A stretch of 64,000 nt of DNA from Pascua guehoae (GCA_001600415.1 BCJX01000014.1:289158-353157), one strand, 5' to 3'; counted from the first letter of the stretch, positions 10,692 through 23,228 are shown. Numbers and translations are program-made. The notes: a model not told the origin generated them from the letters alone.

Positions 10692-10994
10692 AGAGCCACT
10701 GATAGAAGAACGAGTAGCGCCCCCAGCTGCCCTCCTGCCATCTGGTAAGACCATAGCCAAATTTAGCCGAGTTTTGAGCGAGCCCCTTGATCTTTGCCCT
10801 TTATGTATCCCGTTGTCGTGTATTTTCGTGGGCTTGAAGTAGCCCAGTCACGGACTTGACATTGCGGGTACAGGCAGACTACCACCCCACGCACCCCACG
10901 CAACCAGCTATCCCCCGCTGCACCCCTGCACATCCGGAGCAGCGCTGCATATGACACTGCTTTTATGTCAGACTATCAAACTATACACCAAGAC
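10692..10994. other. Convergent 3' region between the EI24-like gene and TKL1
   Basis: About 300 bp separate two stop codons on opposite strands. It must hold both 3' UTRs and polyadenylation sites. No other feature is seen. Confidence 0.6.
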
Positions 10995-13691
10995 TTAGAG
11001 GGCCTTGTCGAGAGGCGAGTAGACCTTCTCTCCGCGCTGCTTGTAGAAGTCAATGACCTTGACGGCGCGCGACGAGAAGCCCTCGGGGGTAATGCCAAAC
11101 TTCTCGTAGACCTTGAGGTAAGGACCCGAGGCACCCCAGGACTGGAGGCCAAAGAACTCGTGGGCGTACTGGTCCCATCCGAGACGGCCGTAGGCCTCGA
11201 GGGCAAAGATGGGCGCGCCGTTGGGGAGGACCGAGAGCTGGTACTCCTTGTCCTGCTGGTTGAAGACCTCCCAGCAAGGAAGCGACGAGACGCGGACCTT
11301 GTAGCCCTGCTCGCGAAGGAGCTTGGCGGCGTCGACCGCAATGCCAACCTCGGAACCAGTCGAGACGAGGGTAATGTCGGCCTCCTCGGCCTCCTCGACA
11401 ACGTAACCGCCCTTGGCGGCCTTCTCGATGGACGAGCCCTCGAGCTGGGGGAGGTTCTGGCGCGAGAATGCGAGAACCGAAGGGGTGTGCGCCGACGAGA
11501 TTGAGACCTGGTACGACGCCGACGTCTCGTTGCCGTCTGCCGGGCGCCAGAACATCAAGTTCGGGAGCGCGCGCAACCACGCCGCTGTCTCGACTGGCTG
11601 ATGCGTGGGGCCGTCCTCGCCGAGGCCGATCGAGTCGTGGGTGGCAATGTTGAGGACGCGGAAGTGCGAGAGCGCCGAGAGACGGACGGCGCCGGCAGCG
11701 TACGAGACAAAGTTGAGGAAGGTGGCGCCGAAGGGAATGAGACCACCGTAGGCGGCGATACCGTTGCAGATGGCGGTCATGCCGTGCTCACGGACACCAA
11801 AGCGGAAGTAGCGGCCAGAGTAGTCGCCGAGGCCGGTCGAGGGGGGCTGGAAGTCGACGGCGCCCTTCCAGCGGGTAAGGTTGGAACCCGTCAGGTCGGC
11901 AGAGCCACCGACGAGCTCGGGGATAACGGGCGCAAGCGCGTTGAGGACGTTCTCCGAAAGCTTGCGCGAGGCCTGGGGAGCATCACTGGCCGTGAAGGTG
12001 GGGAGAGCCTTCTCCCAGCCCTCGGGGAGGCGGCCCTCGATACGGCGGGTGAGCTCGGAGGCCTCCTCGGGGTACTGCTCAGAGTAGGCCTCGAAGAGGG
12101 CCTTCCACTCGGCCTCCTCCTTCTCGCCAGCCTCGCCCTTGGCGTTGTACAGCTCCTGGACCTCCTCGGGGATAACAAAGGTCTCATCGGCCTTGAAGCC
12201 CCACTTCTCCTTGAGCTGCTTGATGTCGTCGGCCTTGAGGGGAGCGCCGTGGACGTCGTGGCTGCCCTCCTTGACCGAACCGTAACCAATCTTGGTCTTG
12301 AGGTTGATGATGGTGGGCTTGGACTGCTGGTCGCGGGCCTGGGCAAGGGCGCCGGCAATGGCAGTAAGGTCGCTGTCGCCGTCGGTGACGTGGAGAACGT
12401 CCCAGCCGTACGAGCGGAAGCGCGCCTCAACGTCCTCGGTGAACGAGACGTCGGTGTTGCCGTCAATGGTGATCTCTGCACGGGTCAGTTGTGTACAAGG
12501 TTTTGGTGGGAGATCCGTGCCACTCACTGTTGTCGTCGTAGATGGCAATCAGGTTGTTGAGCTGGAGGTGGCTGTAACGTTAGCGGATTTGCCAGGCCGG
12601 TCAGAAGTTTGCCAAACACATACCCAGCAAGCGAGCACGCCTCCGAGGCGACACCCTCCTGAAGACAGCCGTCACCGAGGAACGCTAAATGGGTCAGCAA
12701 TGTCGACCCCGAGTGTCTACCAGCTCGACTTACTGTAAACACGGTTGTCGATGAGGTTGAAGTTCTCCTTGTTGAAGGTGGCAGCCATGTGCTTCTCCGC
12801 AATGGCAAGACCGACAGCGTTGGAGATACCTGAGCGTTAGGGAGCCGACTCGTTGAGTAGCTGTGTGTTGTTACTCACCCTGGCCGAGGGGACCAGTGCA
12901 GACCTCGATACCGTCAGTGATGCCGACCTCGGGGTGGCCGGGGGTGATCGAGTCAACCTGGCGGAAGTCCTTCAGGTCCTGCATCGAGACCTTGAAGCCC
13001 GCAAGGTGGAGGAGGATGTACTGGAGCGCACAACTGCGTGTGTGAGCGGACAAGCTCGGACAAGTCGGCCTCGCTCCTCGCCTCGCCTAATCCAGCTGCA
13101 GCCACCGGCTGCAACTGCCGGCTACAATTGTAGGCTGTTAGAAACTCACGCGTGGCCGTTCGAGAGGACGAAGCGGTCGCGGTTGAACCACTTCGAGTCC
13201 TTGGGGTTGTAGCGCAGGAACTTGGACCACAGGACGTGGGCGACGGGGGCCATGCCCTTTGGGGGTGTAAGCAAATGTCCACGTTGTCGCGCAACACATG
13301 GCGCAAGAGCTCACCATGGGGGCACCGGGGTGACCAGAGTTGGCCTGTAGAGGCTGTTAGCAAGCTTGTTCTCGTTTGCAGTCGGTACAACTTGCCTTGC
13401 CGACCACATCGGCCGCGAGGACACGGATGGTGCTACAAGAGTCAGCATTGTGCTAGCGGAGGTGTATGGATAGGCAACCAGTGTTCGCTGCAGCTCCCAG
13501 GAGCCAGGTGTGGGTGCCGACCGCTGCATGCTACAGCTGGACGTGGGCGCCGACGCTGTTGACCAAGAACGTGCCAACGTGCAACCCGAATGCCGCGGGC
13601 CGCGTAGCCGCCGCGAAAACCCAGGTACGCGGTATGAGGCACTTTTGACTTACTTGACAGCGAGCTCGTCAGTCTGGGAGAACAGCGACAT
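10995..13691 (-). CDS. TKL1: Transketolase
   Basis: A thiamine-diphosphate enzyme of the non-oxidative pentose phosphate pathway, expected in the cytosol. It moves two-carbon units between ketoses and aldoses. Nine exons on the minus strand: 13691-13654, 13432-13396, 13344-13315, 13256-13150, 13033-12879, 12829-12734, 12684-12624, 12571-12528 and 12475-10995. They give 682 aa, the usual family length. Visible motifs are SGHPGAPMG near residue 28, GDGCLQEG near 158 with [10 protein letters not shown] closing the ThDP fold, [10 protein letters not shown] near 262 and the catalytic REHGM near 418. The start [13 protein letters not shown] matches fungal transketolases. The second intron has a GC donor (AAG|GCAAGT), required to join GK to ANSGHPG. 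The first eight exons are tiny (30-155 nt) and the last carries most of the protein, which suggests strong 5' intron retention typical of highly expressed basidiomycete genes. Confidence 0.97.
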
Positions 13692-16174
13692 GTTTACTGG
13701 TGTGGTGTGAGCAAGAGCAAAAGAAAGAAAGAGGCCAAGGGGGGTCGTGCGTACCAAGAGTTTTAAGAGAGATGATTGGAAACAAAGATGGACGACGATG
13801 GAAAGAGGCGTGGGGTGCGTGGGCGGCCTGGGTGGCCTGGGGTGGGGGGTGGTGGCTGGCGTGGCTGGGCTGGGTGAGTTGGACGGCTGTACGGGTGTGT
13901 GTGGGCTCTGGCTGGTTGGCGGCAGTTGGCGAAATGAAATGACACCCAGTTAGGCACCCCAGACGCTCCAGGCCTGCACTACCGCCGTTTTACGCAAGGC
14001 TATTCGCTACGCGTATGCACCCAGGCGGGGTATTGATTGACTCATTGTATCCCCGGGCTGCCTCGATGCCGCTTGGCTGGCTTGACTCTTGGCCCACGCT
14101 ATGGGGCCTGTCTGCTGCCTGGATGTACAGTACAGTTGCATGGCTCTCCTCCACCTCGTCTGGTAGAAAATGTGGGGGCAGGGTGTGTGCATGCGCTCTG
14201 ATTACGCCTGTTGACAGACGTTGCCGCAAATCCGGCTCTGCACGGCCTAGGAGCGGACTTTTCGGTCCGCCCATCCGGTGTCCGGCCTCCGGCCCGAGCC
14301 CCCCATTATTCATCGCTCCCAACGACTTTTTTTTCAGAGTGCCACTCCCCCAGCCAACAGTCCCCCGACTACCCCGGACCAAGGCCATATCATATCGCGT
14401 CATCCCATCGGCAAACGCACGACGCGCGCAATGTATCTCGGTGGATTTGCGGCGGACCACGCTTGACGGAGGGTTGCGTCCGCTGTGTGTGCCGGGTTGG
14501 CAAGCTGTGTGATAATAAATGGTGTGATGGGCGCTGACCTGTTACATACCTGAAGTACACGCAGTGCTTCCCAGCTCCCCGTTCTTATCGTTTCAGTCGC
14601 GCACTTGTGGTGTACACGTGCTGGCTTTAGTCGCACAGATTCTGGAGTACGCAGTGTCCAGTTGGTTGGCAACTACTGAGAGCTGTTTGACGTTTCGGTA
14701 CTGATATGGACTCTGCCCAGGGCTGGATGCCAGGCTATCGAGCATCTAAACACGTCCACCGCCTGGTCGGGTGCAGTCACACAGGCGTAGAATCATAAAC
14801 CCGTATATTCTTGAAGACTGCGAAACGAGAGAGTGCACTCGAACGAGCCTCACTTCGATGCCTTCTGAGGTATCTTAGGAAAGAACCCATCGGTCGGGGG
14901 TGGGCTCTCGAGCGAGTGCAAGGATCCGACAGTTGAAAGGGCTCAATTTTGCGCTACTCAGGTAGCCATGTCGGGGATTCGAACATGCGAGTGGGACTGT
15001 TAATGAACTCCAAAGGGCCTGAACATGAGAGTGTGATGACACGGCAAAGTCCAAATGAAGATGGCCCGGGCCGCCATTCAATAGTCACCAACGGCTTGCC
15101 ACTGACATCTCTGGAACTGGAGGCGCGTCACGCGTCACGGGACCACAGTCGACGCAGGCGTGAACCTGAGTTGTCCGTGCTTGGAATCAGCGCCTGGAAC
15201 TCTAGTGTCGCGGAGAAACCTGGGGTGAACTCACGCAAACGCAGTCGCGTGTCCCGGTACCAGTGACGGCCACTGCTGGCTTACGTTGTTGGCCATTAAG
15301 TGCTCCATGAATGAGAGGCACGGAACACACCATCGGCCTCAGCAGGAACGCGTGGCGCACGTACTCGGCCCGTGGTGACAGCGATTCCAAGCCCTCGTTT
15401 CTATTCCCGTAGCCCTGCTCACTGGCCATCGCCTTGGCAAGGAAGACGTAGGTGTGGGCATTCACGAGGATATCGGCCGCAGGAACGCGTCCCGGCAGGC
15501 GCGTCCTGGATTCTACCGCCAACGGGATTGGCACGCAGTAGCGAGTTGCCTCATAACGAGTTGACCCAGCAGAGTGACTGGGCACCGACGTGTGCGACAG
15601 GGCGCTGGCATCTCGGGTGGCGTTCTCGTCGGCGGGTTTGCCGAATCAACAATGACACTGACGATTCCAGCCTTCCGTTTTGTCTGTGGCCAGTGCCAAC
15701 AGTCAGGAAGTCGATGCCCCGTCCTGAAAGGCCAAGACCATGGCTGTGGTATTTTCGGAGTGCCACTCCCGAGCCGTGCCTCGACTAATGAGGAGACACA
15801 AGTGTCAAGTCTCGATCCGTCGAGCATACATAAGATGTACAGTACGCAAGGTAAGCGCTTCTCTGTGAGGGCAAGAAGGTTCAGAAGGGTTTGCGGGTGC
15901 GTCCTCTTTATGGGCAAGGGCAGGGGAAAGCACGGGGGCCGGAATTTCGGCCGGTCGCACAACTTGTCTAATCTGATAGGTGTGGAGTGTTGGGCGTGAT
16001 ATGGACCATGTGGGCGGCGCGATGTACAAGGCTGGACGCGTCGAAGATGAAAAAAAGTTTGCTTTACGAGCAGTGCCAAGACGACCTGAAGACTTGGATA
16101 AAGAAGAGTACTGCAGGTATCTGACTTGTTGCCTCTGTTCCGTGTCCTCTTTGATCATCTTCACTTGACTCGCC
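13692..16174. other. Long intergenic region between divergent TKL1 and the peroxidase gene
   Basis: About 2.5 kb without a supportable gene. The first 250 bp upstream of TKL1 are G-rich (TGG runs at 13800-13880) and are probably its promoter. A T-loop-like string near 14970 does not fold into a tRNA. Short frames on both strands show no domain or shared splice phase. Confidence 0.5.
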
Positions 16175-18190
16175 ATGCGCGTCTTGACCTCCTTCGCCGT
16201 CCTGGCAGCCGTCGCCGGCGTCGCCGGTGCGTCTGACCCAGACAAGCTCCGCCGCCTCATGACCGACAGCCGGTTCCTGACCATGGTCTTGTAGGTTGCG
16301 GCATGTATGGGAGCCATGTACTGACTCTCTCTGCCCGTGTACCATCGGCGGTGCCAACCGGAATAGCCCGTCCGAGTGGCTGCGGACAGCATTCCACGAC
16401 GCGGTAGATCATGACGCTGCTGCCGGGACGGGCGGTATTGACGGCTCGATCTATTACGAGCTTGGCTAGTGAGTGGAGTCGAAATGGGGTTGGGCTTGAG
16501 AGTGGGGTTGGTATATCCTCCTGGACTAACATGCAGCGACGCCAACCGGGGCGGGACGTTCTCGACGGTCATGACCGAGTACAAGTTTTACCAACAGGAC
16601 GACGTTGCGCTCGCCGACATTGTGGCGCTCGGCGCGACCCTGGCCGTGGGCGCGTGTGCGGGGCCTGTCCTGCCGTACTACTATGGGCGTACGGACACGA
16701 AGCGCGGGTCTGGGGAAGGCTTAGTGCCCGAGCCCGAGCAGACGACCGAGTCGCACATTGACACGTTTGCGCGCATGGGCTTTTCGGCGCAGGAAATGAT
16801 CTCGCTCGTGGCGTGCGGGCACACGATTGGCGGCGTAAAGGCCGACACGAACCCGACACTGACGACCGACACGTACCACCACTTTGACGCGACGCATGCC
16901 CAGTTTGACAACAATGTCGCCGTCGGGTTTGTGAATGACTCGCGCCAGAACCCGCTCGGCCAGCCGTGGGACCCAGACTACCCGGGACGGAGCAGCGACA
17001 CGCGCATCTTTGCCGTCGACAATAATGCCACGATTAAGAGCTATGCCGAGGACAGTAACAAGTTTACGACCGACTGTGCCCGTGTCCTCTCCAAGATGCT
17101 CAATTGTGGGTCTAGTTGCACATTTCGCCCGATGAACGCGTTTGGCTGACGACTCAGCCGTCCCGGCGTCGGTATCGCTGCAGGGTCCCTTGGTCCCGTT
17201 CCCGGTGTCGGGCACGTTCTGGACCACGCTGCGCAACGGCGTTTTTACAATCGCGTCGTTCACGGGGTCGGCGCGCCTGTACGACATGGTCGGACAGTGG
17301 AAGTCGTTTGAGATTGGCTACACGCACCGCGACGGCACAGAGGCCACCGACGGCCTCGTCGTGGCCACGGCCGTCAAGGAAATTAGCAACGGGCGGCCCA
17401 TCGAGGTCCGCGAGTTTAACACTGTGAGTCTGGACGAATTGGTATAATTTTGTCTTGCTAACGAACCCAGGCGGGCAAGCCCATTCCGCCCGCGACGGGC
17501 CTGGGCTCCATTCTCATCAAGGTGCAGCTCAACGACGGGTCCATGTACACGTCTGCGGAAAAACAAGAAGTGCTTCCATTCGACGACTCGATCATGGTCG
17601 ACATTGGCAACCAGTACACGTGCCGGTACTCTGGCCCGGCCAACAATGGCGCCATCGGCCTCAACCTCTCGGTCGCCGTGCTGGGGCCGTACGACCCCAC
17701 CGACAAGGTCGAAATGATCTTCCGCGACGACACAATGGCCTATACTTACATTCCCGCAAACTACATGGGCGCCCGCGACGAGTATTACAACATTTACAAC
17801 ATTTTCGTCGCCGACACGAGCGCCATTAGCTACACTGGATTCGGCGCAAAGGTCACCCGCGCCGACGGGTCAGTGTCGCGCTCCACAAAGGACGACGTCT
17901 ACTTCCGCACCAGCACCGTCCAGCCGTGCGTCGCCGGCGCAGAGATTCCCGCCCCCGTCCCCGTTCCCTCCGCCGCCATGGCGCGCCGCAGCCGCGCCAA
18001 TGCAGAGGCCCAGCGCAAGGCCCCCCCAACACCGTGCCCCTCGGGCTTTTCGTTCTGCCGCGACCGCTGCGTCGACACTTGGTCCAATCTCGAGCACTGT
18101 GGTGGCTGTGCGGGCGCCGGCGGCGTCGACTGCACTACCCTCAGTGACGAGGATATTTCGTGTATCGCCGGGCGGTGTGTGCGTGGTTAG
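16175..18190 (+). CDS. Secreted heme peroxidase with C-terminal CPL1-like Cys-rich domain
   Basis: Five exons (16175-16290, 16367-16468, 16537-17105, 17158-17423 and 17471-18190) give 590 aa in phase. The first junction is the least certain. A signal peptide is clear (MRVLTSFAVLAAVAGVAGAS). The peroxidase fold shows the distal-helix motif EWLRTAFHDAV with its Arg and His, and GGIDGSIYYE. The proximal-His motif is ACGHTIGG, followed by FDNNVAVGF, as in secreted plant-type (class II-like) fungal peroxidases. A beta-rich region of unknown type follows (about 270-510). The tail (about 545-590) has a spaced Cys pattern (CPSGFSFCRDRC, EHCGGC, CTTL, CIAGRC) that matches the CPL1-like domain of basidiomycete secreted proteins. 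It probably acts outside the cell or in the wall on H2O2 and phenolics; the substrate is unknown. Joining the catalytic domain to this Cys-rich module is the notable point. Confidence 0.85.
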
Positions 18191-19933
18191 GACTAGAGTA
18201 TGGACAATGCAGGGGTTTTGGGATTGAAACAAAATGGATGTTGCAGAAAGTATGTGAGGTGACATAGGGTCAGTGTATGGGAGCAAAACGGACCCTGCCG
18301 CAGCCTAAGGCCTGGGCTCAATAATAAAGGTTGAGTATGTTCGTGGTTAAGGAGTGGAATACGGACAATACCGACGCAGTGGCCGCAGTTTTGATAATGC
18401 AAATAGGCCAGTCACACTTATAGAGCAGTGGTGGCCATATGGCCAGAGGCTGTCAGCAAATCGGTTACTGCCACTGTCTACAGGTGCGTCTGGAACGTCT
18501 TGAGACTGCCACTTTTGGCTTGGGCGCAAAGTACGCAGAGCCACTCTACCGACCAATCCATGGTACAGCAATTGAGCACTGAGTTCCCTGCTTGTTGTAC
18601 AGTGCATTCCTGCGTGTGACCATCTAAACGCACCGTGTCGGCACCCAAGCTAGAGGTGACAGTCTTATAACTTTCCAGACACACCTGTAGAATCCCAGGT
18701 TCAATAATAAATGTTCGGTTCCTCCCGTCGTTGTCATATAAAACGTCGGTGACTGTCGTATGAAGGTATGTTGACGCGAAAGATGTCAGGGTAGATCGAC
18801 CGCAGCGGGTTGGTAGTAAACCATATATGCAGGGAAGCAACGGAGCGGGCCGCGGAGAACACACTGCGTCATGCCTTTGTTGTACCGCAGCCTTCCAGTC
18901 ACGGCAAGAGTCGATTGGTCCCTGAGTAGATACTGACTCGGACGATGTCGTCCCCATGACTGTGGGTCGTCCTTGTCGGCCACCACGTTAGGAGGTACCT
19001 GTCCGTGGACATTCGCCTCGGACAGCCCTTCCCTCGTCACACAGAAAGCACCAATATTACCCATACACCACGCGACTCCCCGACCCTCCCGCCGTAGCCG
19101 GCGAGGACCACGTGGGGTCCGTGCCAATCTCGTCCATCTCGTTAGTCAGCATCCCACAGGGGCAGTCACCCGTCGCCACCAGACAGAGCCGACAATGGAG
19201 AATCGACGCGGGCCCGCCATCCTGTTGCTCACGCCACGTCTCTACTCGGACCCATGCGTCCAGCTCGTACTCAGTGGTCAGTGGGCAGGTCAGGGACGTC
19301 AGTGGGCGCATGGGTCGAAACCACGCACACATGTGGTGCGGTGTGGTGGTGACTCTGTGAGTCTGCAGTTCTCACACGCGTCTCGGTCGAGGGGGGAGGG
19401 AGCCTGGGCGGGTGCGCCGCTCCCGTGCTCCGACCCCATTCCTGCGCCGTCTCATCACGACGCGCGCTCATTGCCACCCTCTCCCCCCGCCCCCACCCCA
19501 CCCCAACACATGTGTCAGAACAACTCGCAACCTTCAGCCCCAGCGCCATCTGCAACCCCCGCCACACTCAAGATCCCACGTCGTGTCCATGTACTGCTGA
19601 TGCATCATGCCCCGTGAGTGGTGCCCGAAGTGGTCGATCCAATCGCTCGCGCAATCGCTCGCACGTCGGCCGTGTCGCCGTGCTCGTCTCGGTCCGCGTA
19701 TCCTCGTCCCGTGTGCCTCTCGTTCGCTCCGTCGCAGTCGCTCAATGGTGGGATCCGTGGATCGACGACGCTCTGCACGCCCGGGGTGTACCGCTCAAGC
19801 GTGGTCGTCACGTCCGTCCGTCGTCGCCGCAATGTCGTCCTTCCCCCCTGCTTTGCCTCCCCGCTCGCCCTCCATCACGTCCTCATCCAGCCCCCATCCT
19901 CAACCCCCTCCCCTCCCCAACCCCCAACCTCTT
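18191..19933. other. Intergenic region downstream of the peroxidase
   Basis: About 1.7 kb with no supportable gene. Two CAATAATAAA strings (around 18319 and 18703) are candidate polyadenylation signals for the peroxidase transcript. From 19400 to 19930 the plus strand is C-rich and low in complexity. Confidence 0.45.
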
Positions 19934-20275
19934 CTACTTCTTGTCATAGCTCCGCGGCTCATTCTCGACAACAAGCTTCTCGGCGCCGTACATGGCGCTA
20001 ATCTCGCCCGAGCGCTGAATAACCGCCAGCTCGCCCTCGACCCTCGCGACGAACGCGGGCAGCTCGGCGTCGGACAGCTTCTTGCCCGCCGCATACGAGT
20101 GGGGCGGGAGCTGGATCGTGGACGTGTCGCCCAGCGCCGCGAGGGCGGGCGCAAACGTCTCGTCGGTGCGGCGCAGAAAGTAGGCGTGGAAATTGTACGC
20201 TGCAAAGCGCGACGAGGCCGCGCGCGTCGACGCGTACAGCTGCTGGATGGCGGGGAGGGTGGGTGTCTTGGGCAT
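19934..20275 (-). CDS. ISD11: ISD11/LYRM4-like mitochondrial Fe-S assembly factor
   Basis: A single-exon gene of 113 aa. I start at the ATG at 20275 (MPKTPTLPAIQQLYAS). An in-frame upstream extension has no family counterpart. The N-terminal helix pattern LYASTRAASSRF, then YNFHAYFLRRTDETF, is the ISD11 signature of the LYR family. ISD11 binds and stabilises the cysteine desulfurase Nfs1, together with acyl carrier protein, in the mitochondrial matrix. The family LYR tripeptide reads LYA here, so the Arg is replaced. The rest of the motif (YNF, FLRRT) is well kept, which argues for a working gene with a diverged first motif rather than another LYR protein. The C-terminal third (GAEKLVVENEPRSYDKK) is poorly conserved in the family generally. 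Confidence 0.8.
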   Translation of the reverse strand: MPKTPTLPAIQQLYASTRAASSRFAAYNFHAYFLRRTDETFAPALAALGDTSTIQLPPHSYAAGKKLSDAELPAFVARVEGELAVIQRSGEISAMYGAEKLVVENEPRSYDKK

Positions 20276-20757
20276 CTTGGGCGGTGACGGGTGGTGTTGA
20301 TGGGGTTGTGCGAGTGCAAAGTATTTTGGTTTTGGGCGGTCAGTTATCTCAGGTGGGAGATGGATTTGGTTCCGTTGCCGAGTTGCCGAGGGGTGGCGAA
20401 TCGGCTCGGAGCACGGACCCAAGGCCGGCGCCGACTGGCATGTTCGGCTCCGCAAAGTTCACTCCGAGCCGCAGCCCATGTCGGAAAGGTTCCCTCCCTC
20501 AGCTCGTACTTTCCACACTCACTCCAAAATCACTTCCGTTTGCAGCAGATGTATGTATGCATCACGTCACTATGGTCCACGTCCTCGTCTACGCGGCGCG
20601 CCAATGCGCCGCCACTCTTTTCGCCGTCGCTCGTACCGCCGATTGTATATCCACAGATCACGCACTCGGGCACGGCACAATCTCTACCGCAGTGCCCTCG
20701 CACACCATGAGGCCGTCGCTCCCGCACACTGCACATCACGACACTGTCGTTCCCCGC
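20276..20757. other. Intergenic spacer between CDS1 (3' end) and ISD11 (5' end)
   Basis: About 480 bp between head-to-tail minus-strand genes. It should contain the CDS1 3' UTR and the ISD11 promoter. No further feature is seen. Confidence 0.5.
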
Positions 20758-23228
20758 CTAGGGAGTAATGACGCCCTGGCCCTCGAGGAAGCGCTTCAGG
20801 TCGGCAACGAGCTCGAGCTGCTCCTCGGTCGTGAGCGACACGACAACAGTCTGGAGAATGCCGCCGACGGTAATGTTCTGGATCTGTAGGGTGAGCAATG
20901 TACATGGCACGCTTCAGGCACTCACGCGAATAAGCGAGCTGTAGTAGACGTAGGCAAAGAGACCCATCATGAACCTGGTTGTCAGTGCTGTCATGCACCA
21001 CACTGCGTCGGTGTACTTACTGGCAGTCCATGCGGTCCGTCATGCCACCGTGGCCGGGGATCGAGTGGCCAAAGTCCTTGATGTTAAAGGCACGCTTGAA
21101 GCCCGATGCAAAGAAGCCGCCGAAGGGGGCGACGAGCGACGCAAAGGTCGCCATGACCAGCGAGTGGAGCTGGAACATGGTGTAAGGAATCTTGGGGGGC
21201 GCGTGGCCGAGCTAATGTCAGCAAACAGTGGGTACGATGAAACTCACAATAGTCGTCAAGATCTGGGCAATGGGGCCGGTCAACTCGAACTCGCGCCAGA
21301 CAAACACGGGGTTCAGCTTGCACGTAATGTTCGAGAAGGCATTGACACCGAGGTCGCGAGCGGGGCAGACCATGTACGGGAAGCGCATGAAGAACGAGCT
21401 CCAGCCGAGGGCGAAAATGAGTGTGCAAAAGTAGGCGCCGATAAAGCCCTCGACCGTCTTCTTGGGCGACAACTTGATGAGCGGTGTGCGGCCAAAGAGC
21501 TTGCCGCAAACGTACGCAAACACGTCGTTGCAGATGACAAGCGAGGCTGGAACAAAGAACCAGATCAGGCCCTCGAGAATGTTGTTGACGATAAAGTGGC
21601 TACATGTCAGCCGACGTGGTCTGCGTCCTACGCTAAAACTTACCTCGACACAACAGTCAGGAGCAGCGTAATGTGCACCCAGCAGAAGAGGGCAAACTGC
21701 TGGCGCAGGTGCTGGCGTTGAAGGTTGGCAACGAATGCAACAAAGCCTGGCGTCAGATTGAGCACATTCGGCAGAGCACTCACCAAGCGTGTACAGCATA
21801 AAGCTGATGAAGCGGTGGTTGCGGGCAAACGGAAGGAAGTAGGCATCGACAAAGACAATGTGCTTGAAGTAGTAAATGATCGACTCGCCGTACAGGAAGT
21901 AGTTTACGACAACAAAGAAGTACCTGGCGTCAGCTACAGCTCTTTGAACGAGGTGGCTCACCAGTTGATGGTCTTGCTCCACTGGTCACTCTTCTCGCCA
22001 GGGCTGAGCTTGGCGTTGGCACCTCCGTCTGCCGTCAGCATGGCCAATGACCTTGGGACTCACGATCACGGAGGTCGAAGAGGGCAGTCACCTCCTTGTA
22101 AACGAGCGTTTGGCAGACCATGACGAGAAGGATCATGTAGGGGTGACCCATGCAGAGGAGGGCTGTGCGTGTCAGCGTCGACGGATCATTGGATTACCGG
22201 GTTACGGTCCCCATGGGGAGAGCCCTTGGGGACAAGGCCGCGCATGCTTTGGCTCCAGGGTGCGTGTTTCGGCCTGGCAACCGCATTTGTACCACACCCG
22301 CTTGCACAACTCACAAATGAAGCCGAAGATCATGATAAACGTCCAGATGGTGCGCTCGATAAAGTTCTGGTTCTTGGCCGGCGCGGGCGCAGGGGTGGCC
22401 ACGATCGTCTTCTCGCCGTCCCTGCCCTCGCCGGGAAGGACGCCGTCCTCAAACTTGACAGAGTTCTTGTTCGGGCTGCTGGGCGGGAGGTCGTTGGGGC
22501 CGCCGGGCGAAAAGTCGTTTTCGGCCTTGCGCTTACGCTCGAGCTGGGCGGGCGTGCGCTGCGGGAGCGTCGATGGGAGCGACGGGTTGAACTCGGACGC
22601 GCGGAGCGACCCCGACGATCCAGGAGGCGACACAGAGCGCGCAGCGGGGGCAGGTGCAGACGGCTCGGCCTTGGCCTTGGGGGCAGGCGCTGACTGATCG
22701 GCAGCCGACGAAGCGGCAGGGACAGCGGGTGCAGACTTGGGCTTTGCGGGCTGGGGATCCTGCGCGGCGCTGGCAGTCTTTCCGCTTGCCGCTGCGGGGG
22801 CAGAGGCAGATACAGAGGAAGCGGCAGACTCGTTCTGGGTGGTGGATGCAGTTGCGCCGTTGGCCTTGGTCGCGGCACCAGTCGCGGCACTAGCCTTGGC
22901 ACTTGGGCTACCGGCGGCCGCCTGTTCGGCTTCAGCAGCCAACCGGGCAGCACGCGCTGCACGCTTCTTGGCCGATTTGGACATGGGCGCGTCAGTCGAC
23001 TGCTGGGGTTCGGATTCAGACGGACTGCGTGTGTCAGCATGGAAGCTAGAGTGGTGACGGAGGATTGGACGCGGACAAAAGGTTGAGTCACGCAGCATGA
23101 TTGGAGCGGCGAGCAACCACCCGTGGAGCACACGACCGCGGCACGTACACTTCTTCAATGTCGTACTCTTCGACGACCTCCTCTACGTCGAGGACGTCGA
23201 ACATGCTGCGTTGACCAAAGGACGGCAT
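20758..23228 (-). CDS. CDS1: Phosphatidate cytidylyltransferase (CDP-diacylglycerol synthase)
   Basis: Makes CDP-diacylglycerol from CTP and phosphatidate in the ER membrane, the branch point for PI, PS and cardiolipin precursors. Ten exons: 23228-23149, 23024-22315, 22162-22064, 22028-21962, 21923-21784, 21746-21644, 21599-21248, 21211-21021, 20974-20926 and 20883-20758. They give 638 aa. The first junction uses GT|GTACGT and is in phase. The N-terminal 230 residues are soluble and Ala/Ser/Pro-rich. The membrane part has many hydrophobic helices ([38 protein letters not shown]). The family signature S-x2-KR-x4-KD-x5-PGHGG-x2-DR-x-D is complete at about 553-580 ([20 protein letters not shown], then GMTDRMD). 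The end [14 protein letters not shown] is also typical. The long disordered N-terminus is larger than in yeast, where the protein is around 460 residues. Confidence 0.95.

Noticed and set aside
14940..15010. Minus-strand T-loop-like GTTCGAATCCCC near 14970
   Set aside because: The neighbouring bases do not form a T-stem, D-arm or anticodon arm, and no A-box is present.
22330..23133. Long minus-strand frame overlapping the CDS1 N-terminal exon
   Set aside because: Alternate frame of the Ala/Pro-rich CDS1 exon; the product is Arg/Pro-rich noise.
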